A DNA stretch of 64,000 nt from Pseudooceanicola atlanticus (GTDB lineage: Bacteria; Pseudomonadota; Alphaproteobacteria; Rhodobacterales; Rhodobacteraceae), in NCBI RefSeq assembly GCF_000768315.1, contig NZ_AQQX01000005.1, positions 1 through 64,000 on the forward strand, in the 5' to 3' direction. Position numbers and translations under genes: made by a program. Below are positions 18,606 through 28,096 of this stretch, piece by piece; the first letter of the stretch is position 1, and every line of letters starts with the position of its first letter. Under the pieces are notes generated by a model. It did not search any database. It saw only the letters and a list, made by a program, of their open reading frames with translations, and was not told the origin of the DNA.

Positions 18606-18917
18606 CGTTTGCGCCTGGCAGATCACCGCGCGTTTCGCCGCAAGTGCAAAGCTGACGCCCATTCCCGCGAACACCCGGCAGTCGAGATTCGGGATGCGTG
18701 GAAAGAAAGTATCCAAAATTATCTCATTTTGCGTTATAACCTTCCACAGAAAAGACGCGCCGCGAATACATTTTTCCTTTTTAACTCATAGATTTCAGAT
18801 CCTTACATAAATTTTCGCCCACCTGGAACGCCAGCATCCAATCGCATGCCACAACCGCTAATTTGGCACTCACCCCGCCGGGATGAGGAGCCCGGCCAGG
18901 CAAGAAGGAGGATCCCC
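18606..18917. other. AT-rich intergenic region between hupC and hupD
   Basis: No gene is supported. From about 18706 to 18820 the sequence is strikingly AT-rich for this locus, with runs such as AAAATTATCTCATTTTGCG and ACATTTTTCCTTTTTAACTC. This suggests a promoter, and perhaps a DNA-bending protein site, for the hupD-hypE transcript. The hupD frame is open back to 18846, but the ribosome site points to GTG 18918. Confidence 0.5.
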
Positions 18918-19526
18918 GTGGGCAAGACCGCACTCGTACTCGGCATCGGAAACGTGCTCTGGGCAGATGAAGGTTTCGGCGTCCGCTGCGTCGAAGAGAT
19001 GGCGCGCAGCATGGCATTCGGCCCCGAGGTCAAGCTTCTCGACGGGGGTACGCAGGGGCTCTACCTCCTGCCCTTCCTCGAGGCAGCCGACATGATGGTG
19101 GTCTTCGACGCGGTGGATTACGGGCTGGTCCCGGGCACCATGAAAGTGGTCGAGGGCGACGAAGTCCCCGCCTTCATGGGCGCCAAGAAGATGTCGCTGC
19201 ACCAGACCGGCTTCCAGGACGTCATCGCGACGGCCCAACTGATGGGATATTGCCCGGACCAGATCATGCTGATTGGCGTTCAGCCGGTCGAGCTTGAAGA
19301 TTACGGTGGGGGCCTGCGCGATGAAACCGCGGCCTGCATTCCGGCGGCCATCACCATTGCCCGCGACTGGCTGGCTGCACGCGGCATCCACGCGACCGAA
19401 GGGCAGACCCGAACCGACGACCTCGCCGATGCTTCCCTGCGGCGTGAGAATTACGAGGGCGGACGCCCGACCGAAGACGAGGCCTGCCGCACCGGTGATG
19501 CCCGCTTCTTCCCGGCCGCGGAATAA
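18918..19526 (+). CDS. hupD: Hydrogenase maturation endopeptidase HupD
   Basis: The 202-residue product starts at GTG 18918, preceded by AAGGAGGA. Motifs of the HyaD/HybD family are clear: [18 protein letters not shown] with the first metal-sensing acidic residue, VVFDAVDYG with the second, and the LHQTGFQDV histidine. The enzyme checks for nickel in the HupL active site and then removes the 15-residue C-terminal tail. It opens the maturation-gene run after a terminator and an AT-rich gap. Confidence 0.95.
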   Translation: MGKTALVLGIGNVLWADEGFGVRCVEEMARSMAFGPEVKLLDGGTQGLYLLPFLEAADMMVVFDAVDYGLVPGTMKVVEGDEVPAFMGAKKMSLHQTGFQDVIATAQLMGYCPDQIMLIGVQPVELEDYGGGLRDETAACIPAAITIARDWLAARGIHATEGQTRTDDLADASLRRENYEGGRPTEDEACRTGDARFFPAAE

Positions 19527-19530
19527 GGCT

Positions 19531-19851
19531 ATGTGCGTCGGCATCCCCATGAAGATTTTGTCGGTCGACGGCATCGCCGCGATCGCCACGGACGGCACCC
19601 GCGACGAGCTGATCGACCTGTCGCTGACCGGTCCCGTGGAGCCGGGCACATGGGTCCTGACCTTCCTTAGCGCGGCCCGCGAAGTCGTGACCGCCGAAGA
19701 CGCGGCCCTGATTGCAGAGGCCCTGGACAGCCTGCGCGACATCATGAACGGCGGCGATGGCGGTGACGCCTTCGCCGATATCGAGGCCCGCGGGCCGCAA
19801 CTCCCTCCCCACCTAGCTGCCGCCCACGCGGCTGGCAAAGCCAACGCCTAA
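19531..19851 (+). CDS. hupF: HypC-like hydrogenase chaperone HupF
   Basis: The 106-residue protein begins [10 protein letters not shown], the N-terminal Cys motif of HypC/HupF chaperones, and has a longer C-terminus than HypC (Ala/His-rich, [16 protein letters not shown]). It is a paralogue of the hypC product further downstream. HupF-type proteins bind the HupL precursor, and in other bacteria are known to help during maturation under oxygen. It lies 4 nt after hupD and 10 nt before hupG. Confidence 0.92.
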   Translation: MCVGIPMKILSVDGIAAIATDGTRDELIDLSLTGPVEPGTWVLTFLSAAREVVTAEDAALIAEALDSLRDIMNGGDGGDAFADIEARGPQLPPHLAAAHAAGKANA

Positions 19852-19861
19852 GGAGACACGC

Positions 19862-20251
19862 ATGACCCACCCCCTCGTGGACAGGCTGACGACCGAATTC
19901 GGCTGGCCCCGTTTCGACGACCGGGCAAGTCTGGACGAATGGACCCGCACCGACGGCGTCCATGTCGCCTTTGTCCCCGGCGATCCTGCGCGCAACCTGG
20001 AAACCCCGGATGTGGCCGTCGTGCTGCCGGAACTGCGCATGGCCTTCCAGGGTGCCTTCGACTGCGCCGTCATCGGCGACGCGATAGAAGCGGAGCTGCG
20101 CGAGGAAACCCGTGTGCTCAAGACCCCCTCGCTGATCTTTTTCCGTAACGGGGAATGCCTGGGCGGCGTCGCCCGCGTCCGCGACTGGGACGATTACATG
20201 GCGCGTATTCCGCGTTTCCTTGCCACCCCCGAAACGGCCCCGGCCGAGTAA
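19862..20251 (+). CDS. hupG: Hydrogenase small-subunit chaperone HupG (HyaE/HoxO family)
   Basis: The 129-residue soluble protein has a thioredoxin-like fold pattern: VHVAFVPGDPARNLETPDVAVVLPEL, TPSLIFFRNGECLGGVARVRDWDDYM. The redox CxxC is absent, as is usual for HyaE/HupG. Relatives bind the Tat signal of the hydrogenase small subunit and prevent premature export. AAGGAG stands 5 nt ahead of the ATG. The next gene is hupH, with which HupG acts in assembling HupS in several species. Confidence 0.9.
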   Translation: MTHPLVDRLTTEFGWPRFDDRASLDEWTRTDGVHVAFVPGDPARNLETPDVAVVLPELRMAFQGAFDCAVIGDAIEAELREETRVLKTPSLIFFRNGECLGGVARVRDWDDYMARIPRFLATPETAPAE

Positions 20252-20263
20252 CGGAGACAGCAG

Positions 20264-21079
20264 ATGCAGAATTTCCACATGCCGCCGACGGGATATGGCC
20301 CCGGTTCCCAGACCGAAGAAGGCGGGGAAGAGCTCGAGTACATGTCCATGCCGCAGGACATGCGCACCTATTCCGCGCGTCTGCCCGATATCGACGCGGC
20401 CCCGGCGCCCGCGCTGGATTTCCTGCTGGCGCTTGCTGATGCCTGTGACCGTGTCGCGGCCGGCGGCACGCCCGAGCGGTTCGACCTGTCCCAATTGGGG
20501 GGCGAAGCCCGCAAGATCGTCGCCGACACCCTGCAGGAAGGCGAAGTGGCGATGAAGATCCGCGGCATTCCCGCCGTGCGCGTGCAGGAATCGGTCTTCG
20601 CCGGGGTCTGGAGCCTGTCCGCCTCCGGTCTCGACGTGGTCGAGGTGGGCCAGGTGCCAGCAGACGCCATTGCCCGCGCGTTCGAGCCCTTCCGCCCGGC
20701 CACCGCTGATCGACCCGGCCCCGGCGTGGTTAACGCCCCCGCCCTGCTAAGCGAGTTGCAGGACCATTCGGCCAACCCGGATATCGACCTTCACGTCATC
20801 AACCTGTCGTTGCTGCCGCATACGGAAGAAGACCTGGCCTGGCTCGAGGATCGTCTGGGCGAAGGCTCCGTCGACATCCTCTCGCGCGGGTATGGCAATT
20901 GCCGGATCCGCGCCACCGCCCTGCCGCGCACCTGGCACGTACAGTTCTACAACTCCACCGATCAGCTGATCCTGGACACCTACGAGGTCACGACGATGCC
21001 CGAGGTGGCCCTGGCCGCCCACGAGGATCTGACCGACAGCGGCGCCCGCCTGCGCGAAGTCGTGGAGGCGATCCGATGA
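20264..21079 (+). CDS. hupH: Hydrogenase assembly protein HupH (HyaF/HoxQ family)
   Basis: The 271-residue product matches the HupH/HyaF pattern, including MPPTGYGPGSQ, a GEVAMKI core (LQEGEVAMKIRGIPAVRVQESVFAGVW) and the C-terminal IRATALPRTWHVQFYNSTDQLILDTYEV. No membrane helix or cysteine cluster is seen. It takes part in maturing the small subunit's iron-sulfur clusters together with HupG and HupJ. The stop overlaps hupJ in an ATGA junction. Confidence 0.92.
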   Translation: MQNFHMPPTGYGPGSQTEEGGEELEYMSMPQDMRTYSARLPDIDAAPAPALDFLLALADACDRVAAGGTPERFDLSQLGGEARKIVADTLQEGEVAMKIRGIPAVRVQESVFAGVWSLSASGLDVVEVGQVPADAIARAFEPFRPATADRPGPGVVNAPALLSELQDHSANPDIDLHVINLSLLPHTEEDLAWLEDRLGEGSVDILSRGYGNCRIRATALPRTWHVQFYNSTDQLILDTYEVTTMPEVALAAHEDLTDSGARLREVVEAIR

Positions 21080-21924
21080 GCACTTTCGAAGGTTCCTACC
21101 TGGGCGCGACCGACAAGATCAGTCCGCAGGCGATCATGGAATGCAAGGTCTGCTGGACCCCCTACGACCCCGCCGAAGGCGACGACATGCGCCAGATCGA
21201 CCCCGGCACGCCATTCTCGGCCCTGCCGGAGGACTGGACATGCCCCACCTGCTCCGCCCCGGCGGAACAGTTCATGGTGCTGGAGGATCCGGGCGCGCAG
21301 GAAATGATCGAGGCCAATCGGATCAAGGATATTACCGCCCGGCTGGTCGACGATTTCTCCGAGGTCTATCACTCCAAGATGCGGGACGTGCCGCTGGTCA
21401 ACAAGGCATTGCAGGTCGAGGCCGTCGGCTTTCGCATGTGGCAGGGCCAGATCCTCGGCGTGTTGGTCAGCCCATGGTTCATGAACCTGATCCTGCTGCC
21501 CGATGGTGAGACCTGGGAACTTGAAACCGGTGCGAAAGAGGTGATCGGATTCCCTTCGGGCGAGTACGAATTCCTCTACAACACCCGGCCGCAGATCGGC
21601 GGTTACAAGGCGTGTTCGCTGTTCTCGCCGATGCATGAATTCACCCGGCAGAAGGATGCCACTGACGTGGCCCGCGCTGTCATGGCCGCGCTGTTCGATG
21701 AGGCGAACCGCGCAGAAACGGATCGCTCCGCCGATATCCGCGCCACCCGCGAGCAAGACCTGGCCGCCGCCGAAGCTGCGGAACAACAAGCAGAAGAACC
21801 GCCCGTTCCGATCCTGACCGACAAGCCAACCCGCCGCGCAGTGCTGACCGCCGGTCTGGCCTCCGACACCGCGTCCGACGGAGACAGCACCGCAACCAAA
21901 GAAACCAGCGAACCCGCCGAATGA
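21076..21924 (+). CDS. hupJ: HupJ: rubredoxin domain fused to a HoxT-like domain
   Basis: The 282-residue protein has an N-terminal rubredoxin domain with ligands C23, C26, C56 and C59 (CKVC...CPTC). Residues about 75-220 form a HoxT/HupJ-like domain, including MRDVPLVNKALQVEA and GYKACSLFSPMHEF. The last 60 residues are acidic and Ala/Glu-rich, likely disordered. In organisms where the two parts are separate they are called HupI/HoxR and HupJ/HoxT. The rubredoxin is thought to help protect or build hydrogenase clusters under oxygen. The start at ATG 21076 overlaps hupH; the frame is open further upstream inside hupH. Confidence 0.9.
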   Translation: MSTFEGSYLGATDKISPQAIMECKVCWTPYDPAEGDDMRQIDPGTPFSALPEDWTCPTCSAPAEQFMVLEDPGAQEMIEANRIKDITARLVDDFSEVYHSKMRDVPLVNKALQVEAVGFRMWQGQILGVLVSPWFMNLILLPDGETWELETGAKEVIGFPSGEYEFLYNTRPQIGGYKACSLFSPMHEFTRQKDATDVARAVMAALFDEANRAETDRSADIRATREQDLAAAEAAEQQAEEPPVPILTDKPTRRAVLTAGLASDTASDGDSTATKETSEPAE

Positions 21925-22868
21925 CCTACGCCGCCGCCTCTTTTCCGACGCTCCGGGCCAAGCCCAGCCCCGCCCTCCCGGTGGACCGGCTGGTCGTGGG
22001 CAAACGGACGCATGAGGTGGCGGTACTTATCCCGCGGCTGTTTTCGCTGTGCCGCGCGGCCCAGGGCGCAGCGGTGGCCACATGCCTGGGGCGTCCCGCC
22101 GATCCACAGGGCATTGCGCAGGAAATCCTGCGCGACCACATGCTCAAGCTTTGCGTCACCTGGCCCAACCTTCTGGGCCTGGCCCCCCGCTCCGTGCCGC
22201 TGATCCGGCCTGCGGCGGGAGCCGGCATTTCACCCGACACCCCCGGCTCTTCTGCGCTTCCCACTTCACTGGCCGGGGAAAAGGACGTGGCGGAGGCAGC
22301 GTTCGGCGCTTTGCGCCGGCCTCCGGCCACGTCCGAAGAATTCGAGGCTTTCCTTGCCTCCGGCACCGGGGCTGCGCCGGTACTGGCGCGGATCGACGCC
22401 TGTTTCGCGGCCGGAGAGGCCTGCGCCAATGGATTGCCGCCGGTCGATGCAATCAGCATTCTAAGCGGCGCACCGGTTGAGAACTCGACCGCCACACGCC
22501 ATCTGGATCATCCGGTCATGCGTCATATCGAAACCATGCGCGGCCGAGGCCCCTTGTGGCGTGCGACGGCGCGGCTCTACGATATCGCCATGGCATTGGA
22601 CGACACCCTGCCCGCGATCGCACTCACCGGCCCGGGCCAGGCTCTTGTCCCGGCGACACGCGGTGCCTATGCCATGCGCATCGACACGGACGGAGAGATC
22701 GTGACCCACTTTGCCCGCGTCACCCCCACCGACAGCCTGATCGCGCCGGGTGGCGTGCTGGACCGCAGCCTTGCCACTCTGCCCGCAGAAAAGTCGGGGC
22801 TGTGGACACTGCTTCTGAATATTCTCGATCCCTGTTCTCCGGTCCGACTGGAAACCGCAAATGCATGA
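21921..22868 (+). CDS. hupK: HupK, degenerate large-subunit-like assembly protein
   Basis: This 315-residue protein is placed as hupK between hupJ and hypA. Its C-terminus reads [14 protein letters not shown], echoing the DPCxxC motif of large subunits, but the second cysteine is lost. An internal Cys pair is also missing; the nearest match is [16 protein letters not shown]. This fits HupK/HoxV proteins, thought to be scaffolds for building the Fe(CN)2CO unit before transfer to HupL. It overlaps hupJ by 4 nt and hypA by 8 nt. Confidence 0.85.
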   Translation: MTYAAASFPTLRAKPSPALPVDRLVVGKRTHEVAVLIPRLFSLCRAAQGAAVATCLGRPADPQGIAQEILRDHMLKLCVTWPNLLGLAPRSVPLIRPAAGAGISPDTPGSSALPTSLAGEKDVAEAAFGALRRPPATSEEFEAFLASGTGAAPVLARIDACFAAGEACANGLPPVDAISILSGAPVENSTATRHLDHPVMRHIETMRGRGPLWRATARLYDIAMALDDTLPAIALTGPGQALVPATRGAYAMRIDTDGEIVTHFARVTPTDSLIAPGGVLDRSLATLPAEKSGLWTLLLNILDPCSPVRLETANA

Positions 22869-23202
22869 GATGTCGCTATGTGAAGGGATCCGCCGCGTCG
22901 TCGACCAGGCCGCCGACCGCCCCGACGTGGCCCGGGTCACGCGGGTGCGGCTTGAGATCGGCAAGTTCGCGGGGGTCGAAAAACATGCCCTCAGCTTTGC
23001 CTGGGAGGTCGTGATGCGCGGCTCCAAGGCCGAGGGCGCGACATTGGACATGATCGACCTGCCCGGAAAGGCTCTGTGCTACGATTGCATGAAAGAGGTC
23101 GAGATCGAGGAACGCCTGTCCCCCTGCCCCGATTGCGGCGGTGGCAAGCTGCTGCCCCAGGGCGGCGATGAAATGCAGATCAAGGATATGGAGGTCGTCT
23201 GA
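22861..23202 (+). CDS. hypA: Nickel-delivery protein HypA
   Basis: The 113-residue protein starts MHEMSLCEG, where H2 binds nickel. A zinc site is formed by C73, C76, C89 and C92 (CYDC...CPDC). It delivers nickel to HupL with HypB. The start lies within the last codons of hupK, and the stop overlaps the hypB start (TGATG). The length is normal for the family. Confidence 0.96.
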   Translation: MHEMSLCEGIRRVVDQAADRPDVARVTRVRLEIGKFAGVEKHALSFAWEVVMRGSKAEGATLDMIDLPGKALCYDCMKEVEIEERLSPCPDCGGGKLLPQGGDEMQIKDMEVV

Positions 23203-24035
23203 TGTGTACGGTTTGCGGGTGCGGAGATGCGAAACTGGCCGGGGCAACGCATGGGGACGACCATTCCCACGATCACCATCACCATGAACATCACCCCCAT
23301 GGTCATCACCACGACATACATTTCGGCCACGGCCCCGCCGGCACCGAGGTGCCCGGCATGTCCCAGGAGCGCCTGATTGAGATCGAAACGGGCATCCTGT
23401 CCCAGAACGACCGCCACGCGGCGATCAACCGGTCTCGTCTTGCTGAAAGCGGTATCTACGCGGTCAACCTTGTCTCTTCGCCCGGCTCTGGCAAGACCAC
23501 GCTGCTTTGCGCCACGATCCGCGCCATGTCCGGCCCCGTCGGCGTGATCGAAGGCGACCAGCAGACCACCAACGACGCAGACCGCATCCGGGAAACCGGT
23601 GCGCCGGCGGTTCAGGTCAACACCGGCAAAGGCTGTCATCTGGACGGGCACATGGTCGGTCATGCGCTGGACCACCTGTCGCCCGCGCCGGATACCACGC
23701 TCTTCATCGAAAATGTGGGCAACCTGGTCTGTCCCGCCGCCTTCGACCTGGGCGAAGACGCCAAGGTCGCGATCCTTTCGGTGACCGAAGGCGAGGACAA
23801 ACCCCTGAAATATCCCGACATGTTCACTGCCGCCCGGCTCGCGATCCTCAACAAGGTGGATCTGGCGCCGCATTGCGATGTCGATTTGGACCTTTACGAG
23901 GCGAACCTGAAACGCGTGAACCCCGCGATCGAGATCCTGCGCGTCTCCGCCCGGACGGGCGAAGGGCTCGATGCGTGGATCGGCTGGCTACAGGCGGAAG
24001 CCCAGGCCAAGCGCCAGCGCAAGGCCGCGGAATAA
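23202..24035 (+). CDS. hypB: Nickel-binding GTPase HypB with His-rich region
   Basis: The 277-residue protein has an N-terminal CTVCGCG metal site and, between residues 17 and 43, fifteen histidines. This suggests nickel storage as well as delivery. The GTPase part has the P-loop SSPGSGKTT (92-100), a switch region EGDQQTT, an [16 protein letters not shown] metal/dimer segment and NKVDL for guanine. HypB works with HypA to insert nickel into hydrogenase. The stop overlaps the start of hupR (TAATG). Confidence 0.96.
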   Translation: MCTVCGCGDAKLAGATHGDDHSHDHHHHEHHPHGHHHDIHFGHGPAGTEVPGMSQERLIEIETGILSQNDRHAAINRSRLAESGIYAVNLVSSPGSGKTTLLCATIRAMSGPVGVIEGDQQTTNDADRIRETGAPAVQVNTGKGCHLDGHMVGHALDHLSPAPDTTLFIENVGNLVCPAAFDLGEDAKVAILSVTEGEDKPLKYPDMFTAARLAILNKVDLAPHCDVDLDLYEANLKRVNPAIEILRVSARTGEGLDAWIGWLQAEAQAKRQRKAAE

Positions 24036-25507
24036 TGGCCGAAACACTGCCCACAATCCTTGTCGTCGATGACGAGCCGCATTCCGTGGCGGCGATGCGC
24101 ATGGCGCTCGAGGATGATTTCCAGGTTCTCGAGGCGCAGAACGCCGCCGAGGCCTGGAACCTGATGGAGCAGAATTGGGTGCAGGTCGTGATCTCTGACC
24201 AGCGCATGCCTGGCAAGACAGGGATCGAACTTCTGACCGAGATCCGCGACCGTTGGCCTGATACCGTGCGCATCATCGTCACCGGCTACACGGAAACGAG
24301 CGACATGATCCAGGCCATCAACGAGGCCGGGATCTACCAGTTCATCACCAAGCCCTGGCATCCCGATCAGCTGCTCATGGCCGTCCGGAATGCCGCCCGG
24401 CTTTTCGAGCTTGCCCGCGATCACGAACGCATGACGCTGGAGATGCGCTATCTTGGCACCGCCGCCTCTGCCCGGACCGAGGAGCGGCGCCGCGTTCTTC
24501 AGGCCGGGCTGGGCTTCGACAAGGTGCTGCGGGGGCCGAATTCGCCGCTCAACGCGACGATTGCGCAGGCCCGACACTTCGCCAGCTTCGACGTTCCTGT
24601 CCTGATCACCGGCGAACCCGGCACCGGCAAGACCGACCTGGCCCGCGCAATCCATTATGGGTCACTGCGCGCTGACCGACCCTTCTATGAACTCAATTGT
24701 GCGGGCCTCGGCGACGAGGCGCTGGCGGCAGAGCTGTTCGGTGCCAAGCGCGGGGCCCTGCCCGGCACCACGCAATCCCGTGCCGGCCTGCTGCAAAAGG
24801 CGGATCGGGGGACGATCTTCCTCAACGGGGTCGATGCGCTGTCGCCGCAGATGCAGATGGCCCTGCTGCGTGTCGTGACCGAGGGCGCATTCCAGCCGTT
24901 CGGCGCTCACGAGACCCTGACCACGAATACCCGCATCATCGCCGGCGCGCATCGGGACCTGCGCGCCCGCGTCAGCGACGGACGGTTCCGCACGGACCTG
25001 TATTACGCGCTGCAAGTGACCGAACTGACCATGCCGCCGCTGCGCGCTCGGGTCGACGACATCATCCTGCTGGCCGAACGATTCCTGCACGAGGCCGCGA
25101 CCGAACACGGCAAGGTCGCCCGCGGCATCGCCCCCGATGCCGCAACCTTCCTCGAAGCTTATGACTGGCCCGGCAACCTGCCGGAATTGCGCAACGAAAT
25201 CGTGCGCATGCTGATCCTGGCGCAGGATGTGACCCTGGGCGCAGACCTGATCTCGCGCCACATCCTGCAGGCGCGCGATCCGCGTGACGGTGAACGTGGC
25301 AGCGCGCCGGATTTCAGCCAGCTGGACGGCACGCTCAAGGAACGCGTCGAAATCATGGAGATGCGTATCCTGGGCGAAACCCTGACGCGGCTGAAATGGA
25401 ACAAGTCCCGCGCCGCCGTCGAACTGGGCCTGTCGCGGGTCGGGCTGCGGGCCAAGCTGGACCGCTACGGCATCGAACCGCACGCATCGATTTCAGAGGA
25501 GGACTGA
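24035..25507 (+). CDS. hupR: NtrC-family response regulator HupR with a degenerate AAA+ domain
   Basis: The 490-residue regulator starts at ATG 24035, overlapping hypB. The receiver domain has D11-D13 and phosphoacceptor D55 ([10 protein letters not shown]), with T84 and K107. The central AAA+ domain has Walker A (GEPGTGKT, 193-200). The sigma-54 contact loop GAFTGA is replaced by GALPGT (240-245), and Walker B reads IFLNGVDAL instead of the usual FLDEI form. The C-terminus has a Fis-type helix-turn-helix ([19 protein letters not shown]). This matches Rhodobacter capsulatus HupR, which works with sigma-70 polymerase and activates in the unphosphorylated state. It should drive hupSL when H2 is present. 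Confidence 0.95.
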   Translation: MAETLPTILVVDDEPHSVAAMRMALEDDFQVLEAQNAAEAWNLMEQNWVQVVISDQRMPGKTGIELLTEIRDRWPDTVRIIVTGYTETSDMIQAINEAGIYQFITKPWHPDQLLMAVRNAARLFELARDHERMTLEMRYLGTAASARTEERRRVLQAGLGFDKVLRGPNSPLNATIAQARHFASFDVPVLITGEPGTGKTDLARAIHYGSLRADRPFYELNCAGLGDEALAAELFGAKRGALPGTTQSRAGLLQKADRGTIFLNGVDALSPQMQMALLRVVTEGAFQPFGAHETLTTNTRIIAGAHRDLRARVSDGRFRTDLYYALQVTELTMPPLRARVDDIILLAERFLHEAATEHGKVARGIAPDAATFLEAYDWPGNLPELRNEIVRMLILAQDVTLGADLISRHILQARDPRDGERGSAPDFSQLDGTLKERVEIMEMRILGETLTRLKWNKSRAAVELGLSRVGLRAKLDRYGIEPHASISEED

Positions 25508-25510
25508 CCC

Positions 25511-25801
25511 ATGTGCCTGGGTATTCCCGGCCAGATCGTGGCCATCACCGACGAACCCCGCCAGATGGGCATGGCCGAGGTGTCGGGCGTGCGGCGCGAG
25601 GTCTCGCTCGCCTGTGTCGCCGACCGTCCCCTGTCCGACCTGATCGGCGAATGGGTCCTGATCCATGTCGGCTTTGCCATGGCCGTGATCGACGAAAAGG
25701 AAGCTGAAGAAACGCTCGAAGCCCTGCGCGGTCTGGGCGAGGCGCAGGAAACCCTTGAACAGATGGCCGAGGGCGACCGTGCCCTCGCGGGAGGCATGTG
25801 A
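25511..25801 (+). CDS. hypC: Hydrogenase maturation chaperone HypC
   Basis: The 96-residue protein begins MCLGIPGQIV; the N-terminal Cys2 binds the iron precursor and HypD. The AEVSGVRREVSLACV and EWVLIHVGFAMAVIDEKEAEETL segments are typical. It carries the Fe(CN)2CO unit between HypD and the large subunit. It starts 3 nt after hupR, and its TGA overlaps the hypD ATG. A second family member, hupF, lies in the same locus. Confidence 0.95.
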   Translation: MCLGIPGQIVAITDEPRQMGMAEVSGVRREVSLACVADRPLSDLIGEWVLIHVGFAMAVIDEKEAEETLEALRGLGEAQETLEQMAEGDRALAGGM

Positions 25802-26949
25802 TGCGCTATGTCGAGGAATTCCGCGATCCCAAGGCCGCCAAGGCCCTGATCGCCGCCATCGCCCGCGTGGCCGACCAGATCGGCGCGACTGCGGCAAACC
25901 CTGTCCGGATCATGGAAATCTGCGGCGGTCACACCCATGCGATCTTCCGCTATGGCCTGGACAAGCTGGTGCATGAGGGGATCGAGTTCATCCACGGTCC
26001 CGGCTGCCCCGTCTGCGTGCTGCCCATGGCACGCGTCGATGAATGTATCGAAATCGCGGAACGGCCCGAGGTCATCTTCGCCACCTTCGGCGATGCGATG
26101 CGCGTGCCCGGCGCGAAGGGATCGCTGCTGCAGGCCAAGTCGCGGGGCGCGGACGTGCGAACGGTCTATTCCCCGCTCGATGCGCTGGAACTGGCCCGCC
26201 GCAATCCCGACCGCGAGGTGGTGTTCTTCGGCCTGGGGTTCGAGACGACGACACCCTCAACCGCGCTTTCGATCCAGCTGGCCGCGCGCGAGGGGCTGAC
26301 CAACTTCTCGGTCTTCTGCAACCACATCACCGTGCCCCCGCCGATCAAGGCGCTGCTGGATGATCCGCATATGAAGCTCGACGGGTTCGTGGGGCCCGGC
26401 CATGTCTCCATGGTGATCGGCATCCACCCCTACGACTTCATCGCCGAAGATTACGGCAAGCCGCTGGTGGTGGCGGGTTTCGAACCGCTGGACCTGCTGC
26501 AATCGGTCCTGATGGTCCTGCAGCAGATCGCCGAGGGTCGTGCGGAGATCGAGAACCAATATGCGCGGGTCGTGCCGGAACACGGCAACCCGGTGTCCAT
26601 CGCGGCCATCGCCGATGTCTATGAACCGCGTCCCAGTTTCGAATGGCGGGGCCTGGGGGAAATTGATGCCTCCGGCCTGCGGATCCGCGACGCATACCTC
26701 GACTGGGATGCCGAGACAAAGTTCGGCATCGGCTACGCCGCCGCTGGTGGCCGTGCACATGTCGAGGAACCCGAAGGATGCGCCTGCGGGTCGGTCATGA
26801 CCGGACGGATGAAGCCCACGCAATGCCCGCAATTCGGCCGCGGTTGCACTCCCGACACCCCGCTTGGCGCGCTGATGGTATCGTCCGAAGGGGCCTGCGC
26901 GGCCTATTGGACATATGGTGGCGCCCGGCTGATCGAGGCCGCTGAATAA
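25801..26949 (+). CDS. hypD: Hydrogenase maturation protein HypD
   Basis: The product has 382 residues starting MRYVEEFRDP; a GTG one codon upstream is also possible. Motifs include EICGGHTHAIFRYGLD with the redox cysteine, GPGCPVCVLP, GLGFETTTPST and the C-terminal cluster-binding CACG...CPQFGRGCTP. HypD holds a [4Fe-4S] cluster and assembles Fe(CN)2CO with HypC. It is translationally coupled to hypC. Confidence 0.97.
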   Translation: MRYVEEFRDPKAAKALIAAIARVADQIGATAANPVRIMEICGGHTHAIFRYGLDKLVHEGIEFIHGPGCPVCVLPMARVDECIEIAERPEVIFATFGDAMRVPGAKGSLLQAKSRGADVRTVYSPLDALELARRNPDREVVFFGLGFETTTPSTALSIQLAAREGLTNFSVFCNHITVPPPIKALLDDPHMKLDGFVGPGHVSMVIGIHPYDFIAEDYGKPLVVAGFEPLDLLQSVLMVLQQIAEGRAEIENQYARVVPEHGNPVSIAAIADVYEPRPSFEWRGLGEIDASGLRIRDAYLDWDAETKFGIGYAAAGGRAHVEEPEGCACGSVMTGRMKPTQCPQFGRGCTPDTPLGALMVSSEGACAAYWTYGGARLIEAAE

Positions 26950-27049
26950 TTTGCGACAGACCGTGGCTCGTAGCGACGCGGCATCAATGCCTTGGGACGG
27001 CGCCCTATGGGGCGGCGCCCTGCCCCACTCAAGATCAGAGGCTGACACA

Positions 27050-28096
27050 ATGAACGCTCAATCGCCCAAACCGTCCCGCCTGCGTGATACCCGCGTGACG
27101 CTCGCACATGGCGGCGGCGGTCGGGCCATGCGCGACCTGATCGAAGAGGTCTTTACCGATGTCTTCCTGCCGCCCGGCTCCGAGGATCAGGCCCGCCTGA
27201 TGGATGAGAGCCTGCAGGAACCGGGAGCACGTCTCGCCTTCACCACCGACAGTTTCGTGGTCACTCCGCTGGAATTCCCGGGCGGCGATATCGGCAAGCT
27301 TGCCGTCTGCGGCACCGTCAATGACCTCGCGGTCGGCGGCGCGCGGCCGCTCTGGCTGTCCGCGGCTTTCGTCATCGAGGAAGGCACCGAGATCGCACTG
27401 CTCAAACGGCTCGTTGCCTCGATGGCACGTGAGGCCGCAAGCGCTGGCGTCCGCATCGTCACCGGCGATACCAAGGTGGTCGGCAAGGGCGGCTGCGATG
27501 GCGTCTTCATCACCACATCGGGCGTCGGGGTCATTCCGTCAGGACGCGAGATCGCAGCGCCGCAAATCCGCGAAGGCGATGTCGCTATCGTGAACGGCGT
27601 CCTGGGGGACCACGGTGCCACGATCCTGGCCGCCCGCGGCGACCTTGCCCTGTCCACACCGCTGGAAAGCGACTGCCAATCCCTGAACGCGCTGATGGAG
27701 GCGGTTCTGGCCGCGGCTCCCAACACCCGCGCCGCGCGCGATGCGACACGCGGCGGGCTGGCCTCGGCCCTGAACGAACTGGCCGAAGAGGCCGGCGTGA
27801 CAGTCGTTCTCGAGGAGTCGGCCCTGCCCCTGCGCACCGAGGTTAAGGGCATGTGCGAGATCCTGGGCCTAGACCCGCTCTACCTCGCCAATGAAGGCAC
27901 GCTGGTCGTCTTCGTCCCCGAGGCGGAGGCCGAAGCCGCCCTCGCCGCAATGCGCGCCCTGCCCTCGGGACACGACGCGGTGATCGTCGGAAAGGCAGTG
28001 CCCCGCGGCACAGTGCCCGTGGTGATGCGTACGGCCTTTGGTGGGCAGCGCATCGTGGATATGCTGGTCGGAGAACAACTGCCCAGGATCTGTTGA
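27050..28096 (+). CDS. hypE: Carbamoyl dehydratase HypE
   Basis: ATG 27050 gives 348 residues; the frame is open back to 26951, but that part lacks family character. The N-terminal VTLAHGGGGRAMRDLI and the AIR-synthase-like VSPVGDTKVV-equivalent IVTGDTKVVGKGGCDG are present. The protein ends GEQLPRIC, with the invariant C-terminal cysteine that accepts the carbamoyl group from HypF and is dehydrated to thiocyanate. A 100-bp gap with a GC-rich inverted repeat separates it from hypD, so its expression may be set apart. The stop overlaps the next gene. Confidence 0.96.
   Translation: MNAQSPKPSRLRDTRVTLAHGGGGRAMRDLIEEVFTDVFLPPGSEDQARLMDESLQEPGARLAFTTDSFVVTPLEFPGGDIGKLAVCGTVNDLAVGGARPLWLSAAFVIEEGTEIALLKRLVASMAREAASAGVRIVTGDTKVVGKGGCDGVFITTSGVGVIPSGREIAAPQIREGDVAIVNGVLGDHGATILAARGDLALSTPLESDCQSLNALMEAVLAAAPNTRAARDATRGGLASALNELAEEAGVTVVLEESALPLRTEVKGMCEILGLDPLYLANEGTLVVFVPEAEAEAALAAMRALPSGHDAVIVGKAVPRGTVPVVMRTAFGGQRIVDMLVGEQLPRIC

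Noticed and set aside
18706-18820. IHF site in the hupC-hupD gap
   Set aside because: The area is AT-rich, but no stretch fits the IHF consensus well.
26951-27049. Longer hypE start
   Set aside because: The extra residues are not HypE-like and the stretch contains a GC-rich inverted repeat typical of an intergenic spacer.
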